A DNA stretch of 64,000 bases, taken from contig BMTG01000001.1 of NCBI GenBank assembly GCA_014649555.1, positions 372,001-436,000 of the forward strand. The letters run 5' to 3'. The notes below the pieces were generated by a model, which ran no database searches, was not told the origin of the DNA, and worked only from the letters and a program-made list of their open reading frames with translations. Positions 25,857-34,070 of the stretch are shown in pieces; the stretch's first letter is position 1, and each line of letters opens with the position of its first letter. Position numbers and translations under genes: made by a program. Source of the DNA: Streptomyces globisporus. GTDB taxonomy: Bacteria; Actinomycetota; Actinomycetes; Streptomycetales; Streptomycetaceae.

Positions 25857-26825
25857 ATGCGCGCACTCCTCGTGGTCAATCCAGCTGCTACCACCACCAG
25901 TGCCCGCACCCGTGACGTGCTCATCCACGCGCTGGCCAGCGAGATGAAGCTGGAGGCGGTGACCACGGAGTACCGGGGGCACGCGCGGGATCTGGGGCGG
26001 CGGGCCGCGGACAGCGACGACATCGATCTCGTGGTCGCCCTCGGCGGCGACGGCACGGTGAACGAGGTCGTGAACGGGCTGCTGCACCGGGGCCCGGACG
26101 TGGACAGCCTCCCGAAGCTCGCCGTGGTCCCCGGCGGGTCCACGAATGTCTTCGCGCGCGCCCTGGGGCTGCCGAACGACGCGGTGGAGGCGACCGGCGC
26201 GATCCTGGACGCCCTGGAGAACCGGACCGAACGCACGGTTGGTCTGGGCCTGGCCGCCGGCACCCCGGGCACCGAGGACGAGTCCGTTCCCGAACGCTGG
26301 TTCACTTTCTGTGCCGGACTCGGGTTCGACGCGGGAGTCGTCGGCCGGGTCGAACAGAAACGCGAGGGCGGGAAGCGTTCGACGCACGCCCTGTACGTAC
26401 GCCAGGTGGTGCGGCAGTTCCTGAACGAGGCCCACCGCAGACACGGGACGATCACGCTCGACGTGCCCGGCCAGGACCCGGTGACCGACCTCGCGCTCTC
26501 CATAATCTGCAACACCGCACCCTGGACCTACCTGGGCAATCGTCCGGTCTACGCCTCACCGAAGGCCTCCTTCGACACCGCACTGGACGTCCTCGGACTG
26601 AAGCGTCTGTCCACTCCGGCGGTGGCCCTGTACGGCACCCAGCTGCTCACTTCGAGCCCCGAGAAGGGGCCGCGCGGGAAGCATGCCGTTTCACGGCATG
26701 ACCTCACGGACTTCACCTTGCATTCAAAGGTTCCACTGCCCTTCCAGATGGACGGTGACCACCTGGGACTGCGTACGAGCGTGACGTTCACAGGCGTACG
26801 CCGTGCACTGCGTGTGATTGTGTGA
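25857..26825 (+). CDS. diacylglycerol kinase family lipid kinase
   Basis: 322 aa. The catalytic domain has V-N-P-A-A at the N-terminus, the nucleotide-binding A-L-G-G-D-G-T-V-N-E-V-V-N-G-L (about 62-76), and V-V-P-G-G-S-T-N-V-F-A-R-A-L-G, all DAGK/YegS hallmarks. The C-terminal beta domain is complete. It probably phosphorylates diacylglycerol or a related membrane lipid. Confidence 0.9.
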   Translation: MRALLVVNPAATTTSARTRDVLIHALASEMKLEAVTTEYRGHARDLGRRAADSDDIDLVVALGGDGTVNEVVNGLLHRGPDVDSLPKLAVVPGGSTNVFARALGLPNDAVEATGAILDALENRTERTVGLGLAAGTPGTEDESVPERWFTFCAGLGFDAGVVGRVEQKREGGKRSTHALYVRQVVRQFLNEAHRRHGTITLDVPGQDPVTDLALSIICNTAPWTYLGNRPVYASPKASFDTALDVLGLKRLSTPAVALYGTQLLTSSPEKGPRGKHAVSRHDLTDFTLHSKVPLPFQMDGDHLGLRTSVTFTGVRRALRVIV

Positions 26826-27145
26826 GTGGAAGGGCCGAAAGTCCTTTAACTCGAACGTTTGGACTGGGTCCCACCCCCAAGAAGTGCGCCTGTGACCTAG
26901 TCGACACCGAGGAATCAAAAAAAACTTTCCAGAAGGGGTTGTATCCGTCGCCCAGGTTTGGGAATCTCTTCATGGCGATCGGGACGGCCCGCAACACCGG
27001 CCTCCACTGAGAGCCAGAACCCCTCCTCACCATCACAGACCGCACCCAGTCCATCTGGGGGTCGGCCCGTCATCTGCGGGGGGATTCGTGAAAGCGTTCA
27101 CATTCACAAGCAACAAGCGTGTAATACCAAGGAGAGGTAGCAGCC
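26826..27145 (+). promoter_or_regulatory. long leader/promoter region of wblE
   Basis: 320 bases without a gene. It is unusually AT-rich for this genome, with an A8 tract at 26917-26924 and AT-rich stretches at 26840-26860 and 27085-27130. The ribosome site AAGGAGAGG (27129-27137) precedes the wblE ATG. No convincing -10/-35 pair could be fixed. The length suggests more than one promoter or an upstream regulatory region. Confidence 0.5.
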
Positions 27146-27403
27146 ATGGACTGGCGTCACAACGCCGTTTGTCGTGAGGAAGACCCCGAGCTGTTCTTCC
27201 CCATCGGCAACACCGGTCCTGCGCTGCTGCAGATCGAGGAAGCCAAGGCTGTCTGCCGTCGCTGCCCCGTCATGGAGCAGTGCCTGCAGTGGGCGCTCGA
27301 GTCCGGCCAGGACTCCGGCGTCTGGGGTGGCCTCAGCGAGGACGAGCGCCGCGCGATGAAGCGCCGCGCCGCTCGCAACCGGGCGCGTAACGCCAGCGCC
27401 TGA
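27146..27403 (+). CDS. wblE: WhiB-like Fe-S transcription factor WblE (WhiB1 orthologue)
   Basis: 85 aa. Cys 9, 37, 40 and 46 (C...C-R-R-C-P-V-M-E-Q-C) are the four ligands of the [4Fe-4S] cluster; G-V-W-G-G is the beta-turn; the K-R-R-A-A-R-N-R-A-R tail binds DNA. Such proteins act with the principal sigma factor, and the cluster reacts with NO. The neighbouring sigH and PdtaS-like kinase genes match both the S. coelicolor wblE locus and the mycobacterial whiB1 neighbourhood, supporting orthology. Confidence 0.93.
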   Translation: MDWRHNAVCREEDPELFFPIGNTGPALLQIEEAKAVCRRCPVMEQCLQWALESGQDSGVWGGLSEDERRAMKRRAARNRARNASA

Positions 27404-27516
27404 GCAACACCCCGCACCAAGCCTCAGCCCGGCGGCGCGTACAGAGCGTACGCACAGCCCCGCCTTCGAGTCGCAGCGCGCAGTACCCCGAAGCGCATCG
27501 CAACGTGAGCATCACG

Positions 27517-27554
27517 GAGCGGGCCCGGACCGTCACCACGGTCCGGGCCCGCTC
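27517..27554. terminator. bidirectional terminator between wblE and the sensor kinase
   Basis: A perfect 17-bp GC stem with a CACC loop lies in the gap between the convergent ends of wblE and the kinase gene. It serves both directions. Confidence 0.85.
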
Positions 27555-27590
27555 TGCTGTGTGCGCTCGGTCGCCCGGGAGGGCCCGGGG

Positions 27591-29066
27591 CTACTTGAGA
27601 CCCTGCACCGGGAGGTCCAGCACCACCTGGGTGCCGCGCTCCGGGGCCGGGACCATGCCGAACGCTCCGCCCAACTCCCCCTCCACCAGCGTCCGTACGA
27701 TCTGGAGCCCGAGGTTTCCGGCCTGCTTCGGGTCGAACCCCTCGGGCAGGCCGCGCCCGTCGTCGGTGACGGTGATCAGCAACCGCCCCTCGGTGGGCGA
27801 TCCGCCGCGTACGGCGGAGACCTCGACCGTGCCGTGGTCGGCCAGGGTGAAGGCGTGCTCCAGGGCGTTCTGCAGCACCTCGGTCAGCACCATGGAGAGC
27901 GGGGTGGCGACCTCGGCGTCGAGGATGCCGAAGCGTCCGGTGCGCCGGCAGGTCACCTTGCCCGGGGAGATCTCCGACACCATCGCGATGACGCGGTCGG
28001 CGATCTCGTCGAACTCGACCCGCTCGTCCAGATTCTGGGAAAGCGTCTCATGGACGATGGCGATCGAACCGACGCGCCGGACCGCCTCGTTGAGGGCCTC
28101 GCGGCCCTGCTCGGAGTCCATCCGGCGGGACTGGAGGCGCAACAGGGCGGCCACCGTCTGGAGGTTGTTCTTCACCCGGTGGTGGATCTCCCGGATGGTC
28201 GCGTCCTTGGTGATCAACTCTCGCTCGCGGCGGCGCAGTTCGGTGACGTCCCTCAGGAGGACCAGGGAGCCGATCCGGACGCCCTTGGGCTTGAGCGGGA
28301 TGGCCCGCAGCTGGATCACCCCGCCCGCGCACTCCACCTCGAACTCGCGGGGCGCGTAACCGCTCGCCACCTTGACCAGGGCCTCGTCCACCGGCCCCCG
28401 CGACGGGGCCAGTTCGGCGGTGACGGTGCCGAGGTGGTGGCCGACCAGGTCGGAGGCGAGGCCGAGACGGTGGTAGGCGGAGAGGCCGTTGGGGCTGGCG
28501 TACTGGACGATGCCGTCGGCGTCGAGCCGGATCAGTCCGTCGCCCACGCGCGGGGAGGCGTCCATGTCGACCTGCTGGCCGGGAAACGGGAAGGACCCGG
28601 CGGCGATCATCTGGGCCAGGTCGGAGGCGGACTGGAGGTAGGTGAGCTCCAGCCGGGAAGGGGTGCGCACGGTGAGCAGGTTGGTGTTGCGGGCGATGAC
28701 GCCGAGCACCCGCCCGTCGCGGCGTACGGGGATGGACTCGACCCGTACGGGCACCTCCTCGCGCCACTCCGGATCGCCCTCGCGCACGATCCGGCCCTCG
28801 TCCAGGGCCGCGTCCAGCAGCGGGCGGCGGCCGCGCGGCACCAGGTGGCCGACCATGTCGTCCTGGTAGGAGGTGGGCCCGGTGTTGGGGCGCATCTGGG
28901 CGACGGAGACGTACCGCGTGCCGTCGCGGGTGGGCACCCACAGCACGAGGTCGGCGAAGGACAGGTCGGAGAGCAGCTGCCACTCCGAGACCAGCAGATG
29001 GAGCCACTCGAGGTCGGTGTCGCTCAGAGCGGTGTGCTGGCGGACGAGGTCGTTCATGGAGGGCAC
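27591..29066 (-). CDS. PdtaS-like sensor histidine kinase (GAF-like N domain, PAS, HisKA_2, HATPase)
   Basis: 491 aa, no membrane segment. An N-terminal histidine_kinase_N/GAF-like domain (about 5-145), a PAS domain (about 175-285), a HisKA_2 segment R-E-I-H-H-R-V-K-N-N-L-Q-T (phosphoacceptor His about residue 295) and a HATPase domain (E-V-L-Q-N-A-L-E-H-A; D-D-G-R-G-L-P) follow in order. This is the architecture of mycobacterial PdtaS, which signals to an RNA-binding ANTAR regulator, PdtaR. No PdtaR gene is in the window. A dre-like element lies 138 bases upstream. Confidence 0.88.
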   Translation of the reverse strand: MPSMNDLVRQHTALSDTDLEWLHLLVSEWQLLSDLSFADLVLWVPTRDGTRYVSVAQMRPNTGPTSYQDDMVGHLVPRGRRPLLDAALDEGRIVREGDPEWREEVPVRVESIPVRRDGRVLGVIARNTNLLTVRTPSRLELTYLQSASDLAQMIAAGSFPFPGQQVDMDASPRVGDGLIRLDADGIVQYASPNGLSAYHRLGLASDLVGHHLGTVTAELAPSRGPVDEALVKVASGYAPREFEVECAGGVIQLRAIPLKPKGVRIGSLVLLRDVTELRRRERELITKDATIREIHHRVKNNLQTVAALLRLQSRRMDSEQGREALNEAVRRVGSIAIVHETLSQNLDERVEFDEIADRVIAMVSEISPGKVTCRRTGRFGILDAEVATPLSMVLTEVLQNALEHAFTLADHGTVEVSAVRGGSPTEGRLLITVTDDGRGLPEGFDPKQAGNLGLQIVRTLVEGELGGAFGMVPAPERGTQVVLDLPVQGLK

Positions 29067-29201
29067 GTGTGGAGCGTACCTGGGGTTACCGAAGGCGTTC
29101 GAACCGCTGGGGCCGATGAACCGTGCAGGTGTACGGAGGTACGACGATGGACAGGGGCGGCGGCCGGCCCGAGAATGTCGTGCACACGGATGGACACGGG
29201 T

Positions 29202-29217
29202 ATTGGTCTAGTCCACA
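29202..29217 (-). promoter_or_regulatory. dre-like (DasR) site upstream of the PdtaS-like kinase
   Basis: ATTGGTCTAGTCCACA, with core TGGTCTAGTCCA, differs from the dre palindrome TGGTCTAGACCA at one position. It is in the 360-base gap between the SIS-domain gene and the kinase, upstream of the kinase. The rest of that gap holds no gene. Confidence 0.5.
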
Positions 29218-29426
29218 ATGTTCATCAAGACCTCCGCTCTCCCCGCACAGGAGAGTGGACCGAGGCACCCGGCGCTCTCTGCCCTGACCGCGCCGGTGCC
29301 TCCAGTGGCCGGGGGCACCGCACACCGCCGGCCAGGTAGCTCCGGGCTGCGGTGCCGGGCGGGCTGAGGGTCCCGCCCCGGCGCCGCGGCCCGCGGGTGT
29401 TTCCGGGGCGCCACCGCCTCCGGCCC

Positions 29427-30509
29427 TCAGCGGGTCTCGGTGACCTTCGCCAGGGCGCGGGGCGCGTCCGGGTCCTGGCCCCGGGCGATCGTCACCTCGT
29501 ACGCCAGCATCTGCAGCGGCAGGATCTCCAGGATCGGCTGCAACTCCTCCGGGACGCCCGCCGTGGGCAGCGAGAAGCCGGCGGACGCCGCCTCCACCTG
29601 GGCCTTGGGGCCGACCACGAAGAGATCCGCGCCGCGGCCGCGCAGCCGGTCCAGCACCGGCTGGAGGGCCTCGCCGCCCCGGCCGTCGGTGACCACGGCG
29701 ATCACCGGGGAGATGTTGTCGACCATCGCCAGCGGACCGTGCAGCAGATCCGCGCCGGAGTAGGAGAGAGCGGGGATGTAGCTGGTCTCCATCAGCTTCA
29801 GGGCCGCTTCCTTGGCCGTCGGATAGCCGTAGCCGCGCGAGGTGATCACCATGCGTTCGGCGAAGCGGTAGCGGGAGGCCAGCGCCTTGACCTCGGCCCG
29901 GCGGCCCAGGATCGCGCCCGCGAGGTCGGGCAGGCCCCCGGCGGCCTCGGTGCCGTCGTGGCCGCCCAGGCCTTCCACGAAGAGGTAGAGGGAGAGCAGG
30001 GAGGCGGTGTACGTCTTGGTGGCCGGGAGCGCCTTCTCCGGGCCCGCCAGGATGTCGATGTGGTACTCGGACACGGCGGCGAGCGCGGAGTCCGGGTTGT
30101 TGGTGACGGCGAGGGTGACGGCCCCGGCCTCCCGGGCGGCCCGCGTGGAGGCCACCAGGTCCGGTGAGCCGCCCGACTGGCTGACGGTGACCACGAGGAC
30201 GTCCCGCAGATCGGGCTTGGCCCCGTACGCCGTCGTGGTGGACATCGAGGCGAGGCCGCAGGGCAGGCCGAGGCGGATCTCCAGCAGGTACTTGGCGTAG
30301 AGCGCCGCGTTGTCGGAGGTCCCGCGCGCGGTGAGCAGGACGAAGCGGGGCTTCCGGGCGGCGATCTCGGCGGCGACCTCGCGGATGCGGGGCGCGCCCC
30401 GGTCGAGGATGCGGCGCAGCATCGCGGGCTGCTCGGCCATCTCGCCGGACATGATGCGGCCGGGCTCGTCGCCCCGGCCGCCCGGGTCGACCGGAAAGGT
30501 GGCGGACAT
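29427..30509 (-). CDS. SIS-domain aminosugar-phosphate isomerase/deaminase-like protein
   Basis: 360 aa. Two SIS domains in tandem resemble the isomerase half of GlmS without its glutaminase part: T-A-R-G-T-S-D-N-A, V-S-Q-S-G-G-S-P-D-L, G-Y-G-Y-P-T-A-K-E-A-A-L-K-L-M-E and H-G-P-L-A-M-V. It may be a GlmS-like or NagB-II-type glucosamine-6-phosphate processing enzyme. The ATG at 30509 has GGGAGG upstream. It is divergent from nagB, with a dre site in the shared 207-base gap, placing it in the DasR regulon. Confidence 0.85.
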   Translation of the reverse strand: MSATFPVDPGGRGDEPGRIMSGEMAEQPAMLRRILDRGAPRIREVAAEIAARKPRFVLLTARGTSDNAALYAKYLLEIRLGLPCGLASMSTTTAYGAKPDLRDVLVVTVSQSGGSPDLVASTRAAREAGAVTLAVTNNPDSALAAVSEYHIDILAGPEKALPATKTYTASLLSLYLFVEGLGGHDGTEAAGGLPDLAGAILGRRAEVKALASRYRFAERMVITSRGYGYPTAKEAALKLMETSYIPALSYSGADLLHGPLAMVDNISPVIAVVTDGRGGEALQPVLDRLRGRGADLFVVGPKAQVEAASAGFSLPTAGVPEELQPILEILPLQMLAYEVTIARGQDPDAPRALAKVTETR

Positions 30510-30670
30510 GTGGGGGCCTCCCTGCGCTGTCGGCTGCGGTGTCGCCGTACCGGACAAGTCGACCAGGCAATCCCGTGGGCCGCCAGCGGGCCGGGGCGGG
30601 CGGGGATACGGGCCGCCGGTGTGCGGACTCCTCTCCGTACGGCTGCCCGATTCTGCTAAATTGGAGTTTG

Positions 30671-30687
30671 ATTGGTCTATACCACCT
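30671..30687. promoter_or_regulatory. DasR operator (dre) upstream of nagB
   Basis: ATTGGTCTATACCACCT contains the palindrome TGGTCTATACCA, almost identical to the dre consensus. It lies 30 bases before the nagB start in the intergenic region shared with the SIS gene. DasR repression here is relieved by GlcN-6-P (established for Streptomyces). Confidence 0.85.
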
Positions 30688-30716
30688 CCACCTCTAGTCA
30701 GATCGGCAGGCACAGC

Positions 30717-31502
30717 GTGGAAGTTGTCATCGTCCCGGACGCCACGGCAGGCGGCGAACTGATCGCGGAGGCCATCGCCGCGCTGCTCCGCCGCAAGCCC
30801 GACGCCCTGCTCGGCGTTGCCACCGGCTCGACCCCGCTGCCCATCTACCGCGCGCTCGCGTCGAAGGTCGCCTCCGGCGCGGTCGACGCGTCGCGCGCCC
30901 GGATCTGCCAGCTCGACGAGTACGTCGGGCTGCCCGCGGGCCACCCGGAGTCGTACCGCTCCGTGGTGCTGCGCGAGGTCGTCGAGCCGCTCGGGCTCTC
31001 CGAGGCCTCCTTCATGGGCCCCGACGGCGCGGCCGAGGACGTCCAGGCGGCCTGCGAGGCGTACGACCGGGCGCTGGCGGAGGCGGGCGGCGTCGACCTC
31101 CAGCTGCTGGGCATCGGCACGGACGGGCACATCGGCTTCAACGAGCCGTGCTCCTCGCTCGCCTCGCGCACCCGGATCAAGACGCTGACCGAGCAGACCC
31201 GGGTGGACAACGCGCGCTTCTTCGACGACGACATCGAGCAGGTGCCGCACCACGTGATCACGCAGGGCATCGGGACGATCCTGGACGCCCGGCACCCGAT
31301 CCTGCTGGCCACCGGCGAGGGCAAGGCGGAGGCCGTCGCCCAGACGGTGGAGGGGCCGGTCGCCTCGATCGTGCCCGCCTCCGCGCTCCAACTGCATCCG
31401 CACGCGACGGTGGTGGTGGACGAGGCGGCGGCGTCGAAGCTGAAGCTGGCGGACTACTTCCGGGCCACGTATGCGGCGAAGCCGGGGTGGCAGGGGCTGT
31501 AG
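30717..31502 (+). CDS. nagB: glucosamine-6-phosphate deaminase
   Basis: 261 aa from a GTG. NagB motifs are present: V-A-T-G-S-T-P (substrate phosphate), C-Q-L-D-E-Y-V-G, G-I-G-T-D-G-H-I-G-F-N-E-P (active-site Asp and His), and L-D-A-R-H-P-I-L-L-A-T-G-E-G-K-A. It converts GlcN-6-P to fructose-6-P and ammonia, and sets the level of the DasR effector. The allosteric lid residues of E. coli NagB cannot be judged here. Confidence 0.93.
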   Translation: MEVVIVPDATAGGELIAEAIAALLRRKPDALLGVATGSTPLPIYRALASKVASGAVDASRARICQLDEYVGLPAGHPESYRSVVLREVVEPLGLSEASFMGPDGAAEDVQAACEAYDRALAEAGGVDLQLLGIGTDGHIGFNEPCSSLASRTRIKTLTEQTRVDNARFFDDDIEQVPHHVITQGIGTILDARHPILLATGEGKAEAVAQTVEGPVASIVPASALQLHPHATVVVDEAAASKLKLADYFRATYAAKPGWQGL

Positions 31503-31523
31503 GGCTTCGCCCCTCGCCCCGTT

Positions 31524-31570
31524 ACGGCAGAGGGCCGGGACACCGTTGCGGTGTCCCGGCCCTCTGCCGT
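31524..31570. terminator. very strong bidirectional terminator after nagB
   Basis: A perfect 21-bp stem with a 5-base loop, 22 bases after nagB, lies between convergent nagB and the hexosaminidase gene. Confidence 0.88.
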
Positions 31571-31588
31571 GCGGTATGCGGAATGGTG

Positions 31589-31653
31589 CAGCCCGTCCGG
31601 CGGGAGGTTTTGTCCTCGATCGCCGGACGGGCTGGTTTTGGGCCGGACGGGCT
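31589..31653. repeat. intergenic palindromic repeat (Streptomyces REP-like element)
   Basis: Inverted repeat CAGCCCGTCCGGCG (31589-31602) with its exact complement (31621-31634), then a third partial copy GGCCGGACGGGCTT (31641-31653). The same GCCCGTCCGGCG-ATxGAGG sequence recurs between genes in many Streptomyces genomes (from memory), usually near transcript ends. Confidence 0.65.
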
Positions 31654-31667
31654 TGATTGTGCCGGTG

Positions 31668-33197
31668 TCAGGACTTCGTGCCGGTCAGCGCTTCCGCCGC
31701 AGCCACTCCGCAGACCCTCGCCGCGCCGTGGGTGGCTATGTGCAGCGCGCCCCGGGGGTCCGACTGGGGCAGGCCCATCTCGACCACGACCGTGTCCGGG
31801 CGGGCCGCCAGCAGGGCGTCGAGCGCCGCGCCCATCCACGCGTGCCGGTGCTCGTCGCGGACCACGGCGACGATGCGCCGCTCCCCCGCCGCCGCCAGGA
31901 TCGCCTCCACCACACCGGTGGTCCCGGCCGTGTAGGTGTCCGTGCCGGTGCCGGGCAGGATCCGCTCCAGCTCGGCGGCGATGCCCCACGGGGTCTCGTC
32001 GCCGACCGCGATGTTGGCCTCCGCGCCGAACGAGGCCACATATGCCGCCTCGGTCAGCCGGTCGCCGGAGCCGGTCACCCGGACCGCGCGGCGGGCGGCG
32101 ATCAGACCGATGTCGGAGCTGACTCCGGTGCCGGGCGCGGTCCCCTCCTGCACTGCCGCGCCCGACTCCCGGATGTCCCCCCGAACCCTCTGCGTCCAGG
32201 ACGCCAGGGCTCGTACACGGGCGGCCGCGTCGGCGAGCCGCTCCTCGGTCAGTTCCCCGCTGCGCACGGCCGCGACGAGGGCGTCGCGCAGCCGCAGCAC
32301 CGTCTCCTCGTCGGCCAGGCCGCCGCCCACACAGATGGCGTCGGCGCCCGCCGCGAGGGCGAGGACGGACCCGCGCTCGATGCCGTACGCACCGGCGATG
32401 GCGTCCATCTCCACGGCGTCCGTGACGATCAGGCCGTCGTAGCCCAGCTCCTGGCGCAGCAGACCGGTGAGGATCTGCGGACTCAGGGTCGCCGGGCGGT
32501 CGGGATCGAGTGCGGGAAGCAGGATATGCGCGCTCATCACCGATTTGGAACCCGCGGCGATGGCCGCCCGGAAGGGCACCAGCTCACGGGCGTGCAAGGT
32601 GCCCAGGTCCACATCGATGCGGGGCATCGCGAGGTGGGAGTCGACCGCGGTGTCGCCGTGTCCGGGGAAGTGCTTGGTGCAGGCGGCGACGCCGGCGGCC
32701 TGGAGCCCCTCGATGTACGCGGCGGTGTGCCGGGCGGCCAGCCGGGTGTCGGCGCCGAAGGAGCGTACGCCGATGACGGGATTGCCCGGGTTGGAGTTGA
32801 CGTCGGCGGACGGCGCCCAGTTGAGGTTGACGCCGCACTCGGCGAGCCGGCGGCCGAGCTCCTGGGCGACGGCCCGGGTGAGGTGGACGTCGTCCACCGA
32901 GCCGAGCGCGAAGTTGCCGGGGAACGAGGAGCCGTGCGTGACCTCCAGGCGGGTCACGTCCCCGCCCTCCTCGTCGATGGCGACGAGGACATCGTCCCGT
33001 TCGGCGCGCAGCCGCGCGGTGAGCGCGGTGAGCTGCTCGGGCGAGGTGATGTTGCGGCCGAACAGGCCCACGGAGGCGAGGCCCTCACCGACGCGGCGCA
33101 GCAGCCAGTCCGGTGCGGTGGTTCCGGTGAATCCGGGCTGGAGCACGGCGAGCGCGTCGCGCGTCACCGTGTCCGTGGTGGAGACGAGGGTGGTCAT
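31668..33197 (-). CDS. dasD: GH3 beta-N-acetylglucosaminidase of the das locus
   Basis: 509 aa. The GH3/NagZ catalytic core has D-E-E-G-G (about 73-77), K-H-F-P-G-H-G-D-T-A-V-D-S-H (catalytic His/Asp dyad), and nucleophile Asp in D-A-V-E-M-D-A-I. A C-terminal domain of about 170 residues follows. No signal peptide is seen, so it works in the cytoplasm on imported chitobiose rather than on chitin. It follows dasC by nine bases, so it is the last gene of dasABC-D. The symbol follows S. coelicolor usage from memory. Confidence 0.88.
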   Translation of the reverse strand: MTTLVSTTDTVTRDALAVLQPGFTGTTAPDWLLRRVGEGLASVGLFGRNITSPEQLTALTARLRAERDDVLVAIDEEGGDVTRLEVTHGSSFPGNFALGSVDDVHLTRAVAQELGRRLAECGVNLNWAPSADVNSNPGNPVIGVRSFGADTRLAARHTAAYIEGLQAAGVAACTKHFPGHGDTAVDSHLAMPRIDVDLGTLHARELVPFRAAIAAGSKSVMSAHILLPALDPDRPATLSPQILTGLLRQELGYDGLIVTDAVEMDAIAGAYGIERGSVLALAAGADAICVGGGLADEETVLRLRDALVAAVRSGELTEERLADAAARVRALASWTQRVRGDIRESGAAVQEGTAPGTGVSSDIGLIAARRAVRVTGSGDRLTEAAYVASFGAEANIAVGDETPWGIAAELERILPGTGTDTYTAGTTGVVEAILAAAGERRIVAVVRDEHRHAWMGAALDALLAARPDTVVVEMGLPQSDPRGALHIATHGAARVCGVAAAEALTGTKS

Positions 33198-33206
33198 GGG
33201 CCCGCA

Positions 33207-34070
33207 CTATCCCTTCACGGCGCCGGAAGTGAGGCCGGTGGCCATCTTCTTCTGGATGATCATGAAGAACACGACGACGGGGATGGCGATCATGGTCGAT
33301 GCGGCCATGAGGGCGCCGTAGTCCGTTCCGCGCTCGGTCGTGAACGTCATCAGCCAGACGTTCAGCGTGTACTTGGAGTTGTCGTTGATCAGGATGTACG
33401 CGAAGAGGTACTCGTTCCACGCGTTCACCAGGGCGAAGATCGACGCGGCGGCGAGCCCGGGGGCGAGCAGCGGGAAGATCACCCGGCGGAAGGCCTGGAA
33501 GCGGGTGCAGCCGTCCACCATCGCGGACTCCTCCAGCTCCACCGGGATGTTCACGACGAAGCCGCGGATCATGATGGTGGCGAAGGGCAGCGTGGAGACG
33601 AGGTAGACGACGATCAGGCCCCAGTACTCGTCGATCCCGCCCATCGCGTTGAGCTGGGCGTAGATGGGGATGAGCATCGCCGTCGGCGGCAGCATCTGGA
33701 CCAGGATCATGATCAGGACCAGGGCCTTGCGGCCGAAGAACCGGAACCGGCCGATCGCCAGGGCCGCCAGCGTCGCGATGATCATGCCGCCGACCACCGC
33801 GGTGACCGCGACGATCAGGCTGGACTGGATGGCGGTGCCGAAGTTCGGCTGCTCGGTGGCCCGGACGAAGTTGTCGAAGGTGATCGACGTGGGCCAGAGC
33901 GTCTGGTCGTAGCTGCGGATCTCCCGGTTGGGCCGCAGGGCGCTGATGACCAGCCAGTAGACCGGGAAGACCATGACCAGGGCGATACCGAGGCCGAGGA
34001 TGTCGAGGTGGAGCCGGCTCTTCTTGCGGTCGGGCCGCAGCGCCTGTGTCGTCTGGGTCGTGCTGCTCAT
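33207..34070 (-). CDS. dasC: chitobiose ABC importer permease DasC
   Basis: 287 aa, six membrane helices, MalG-type permease. The EAA loop E-L-E-E-S-A-M-V-D-G-C-T (about 195) contacts the ATPase, probably the shared MsiK encoded elsewhere, since none is present here. The ATG overlaps the dasB stop by four bases. Position third in dasABC and identity with the GlcNAc importer locus support the name. Confidence 0.93.
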   Translation of the reverse strand: MSSTTQTTQALRPDRKKSRLHLDILGLGIALVMVFPVYWLVISALRPNREIRSYDQTLWPTSITFDNFVRATEQPNFGTAIQSSLIVAVTAVVGGMIIATLAALAIGRFRFFGRKALVLIMILVQMLPPTAMLIPIYAQLNAMGGIDEYWGLIVVYLVSTLPFATIMIRGFVVNIPVELEESAMVDGCTRFQAFRRVIFPLLAPGLAAASIFALVNAWNEYLFAYILINDNSKYTLNVWLMTFTTERGTDYGALMAASTMIAIPVVVFFMIIQKKMATGLTSGAVKG

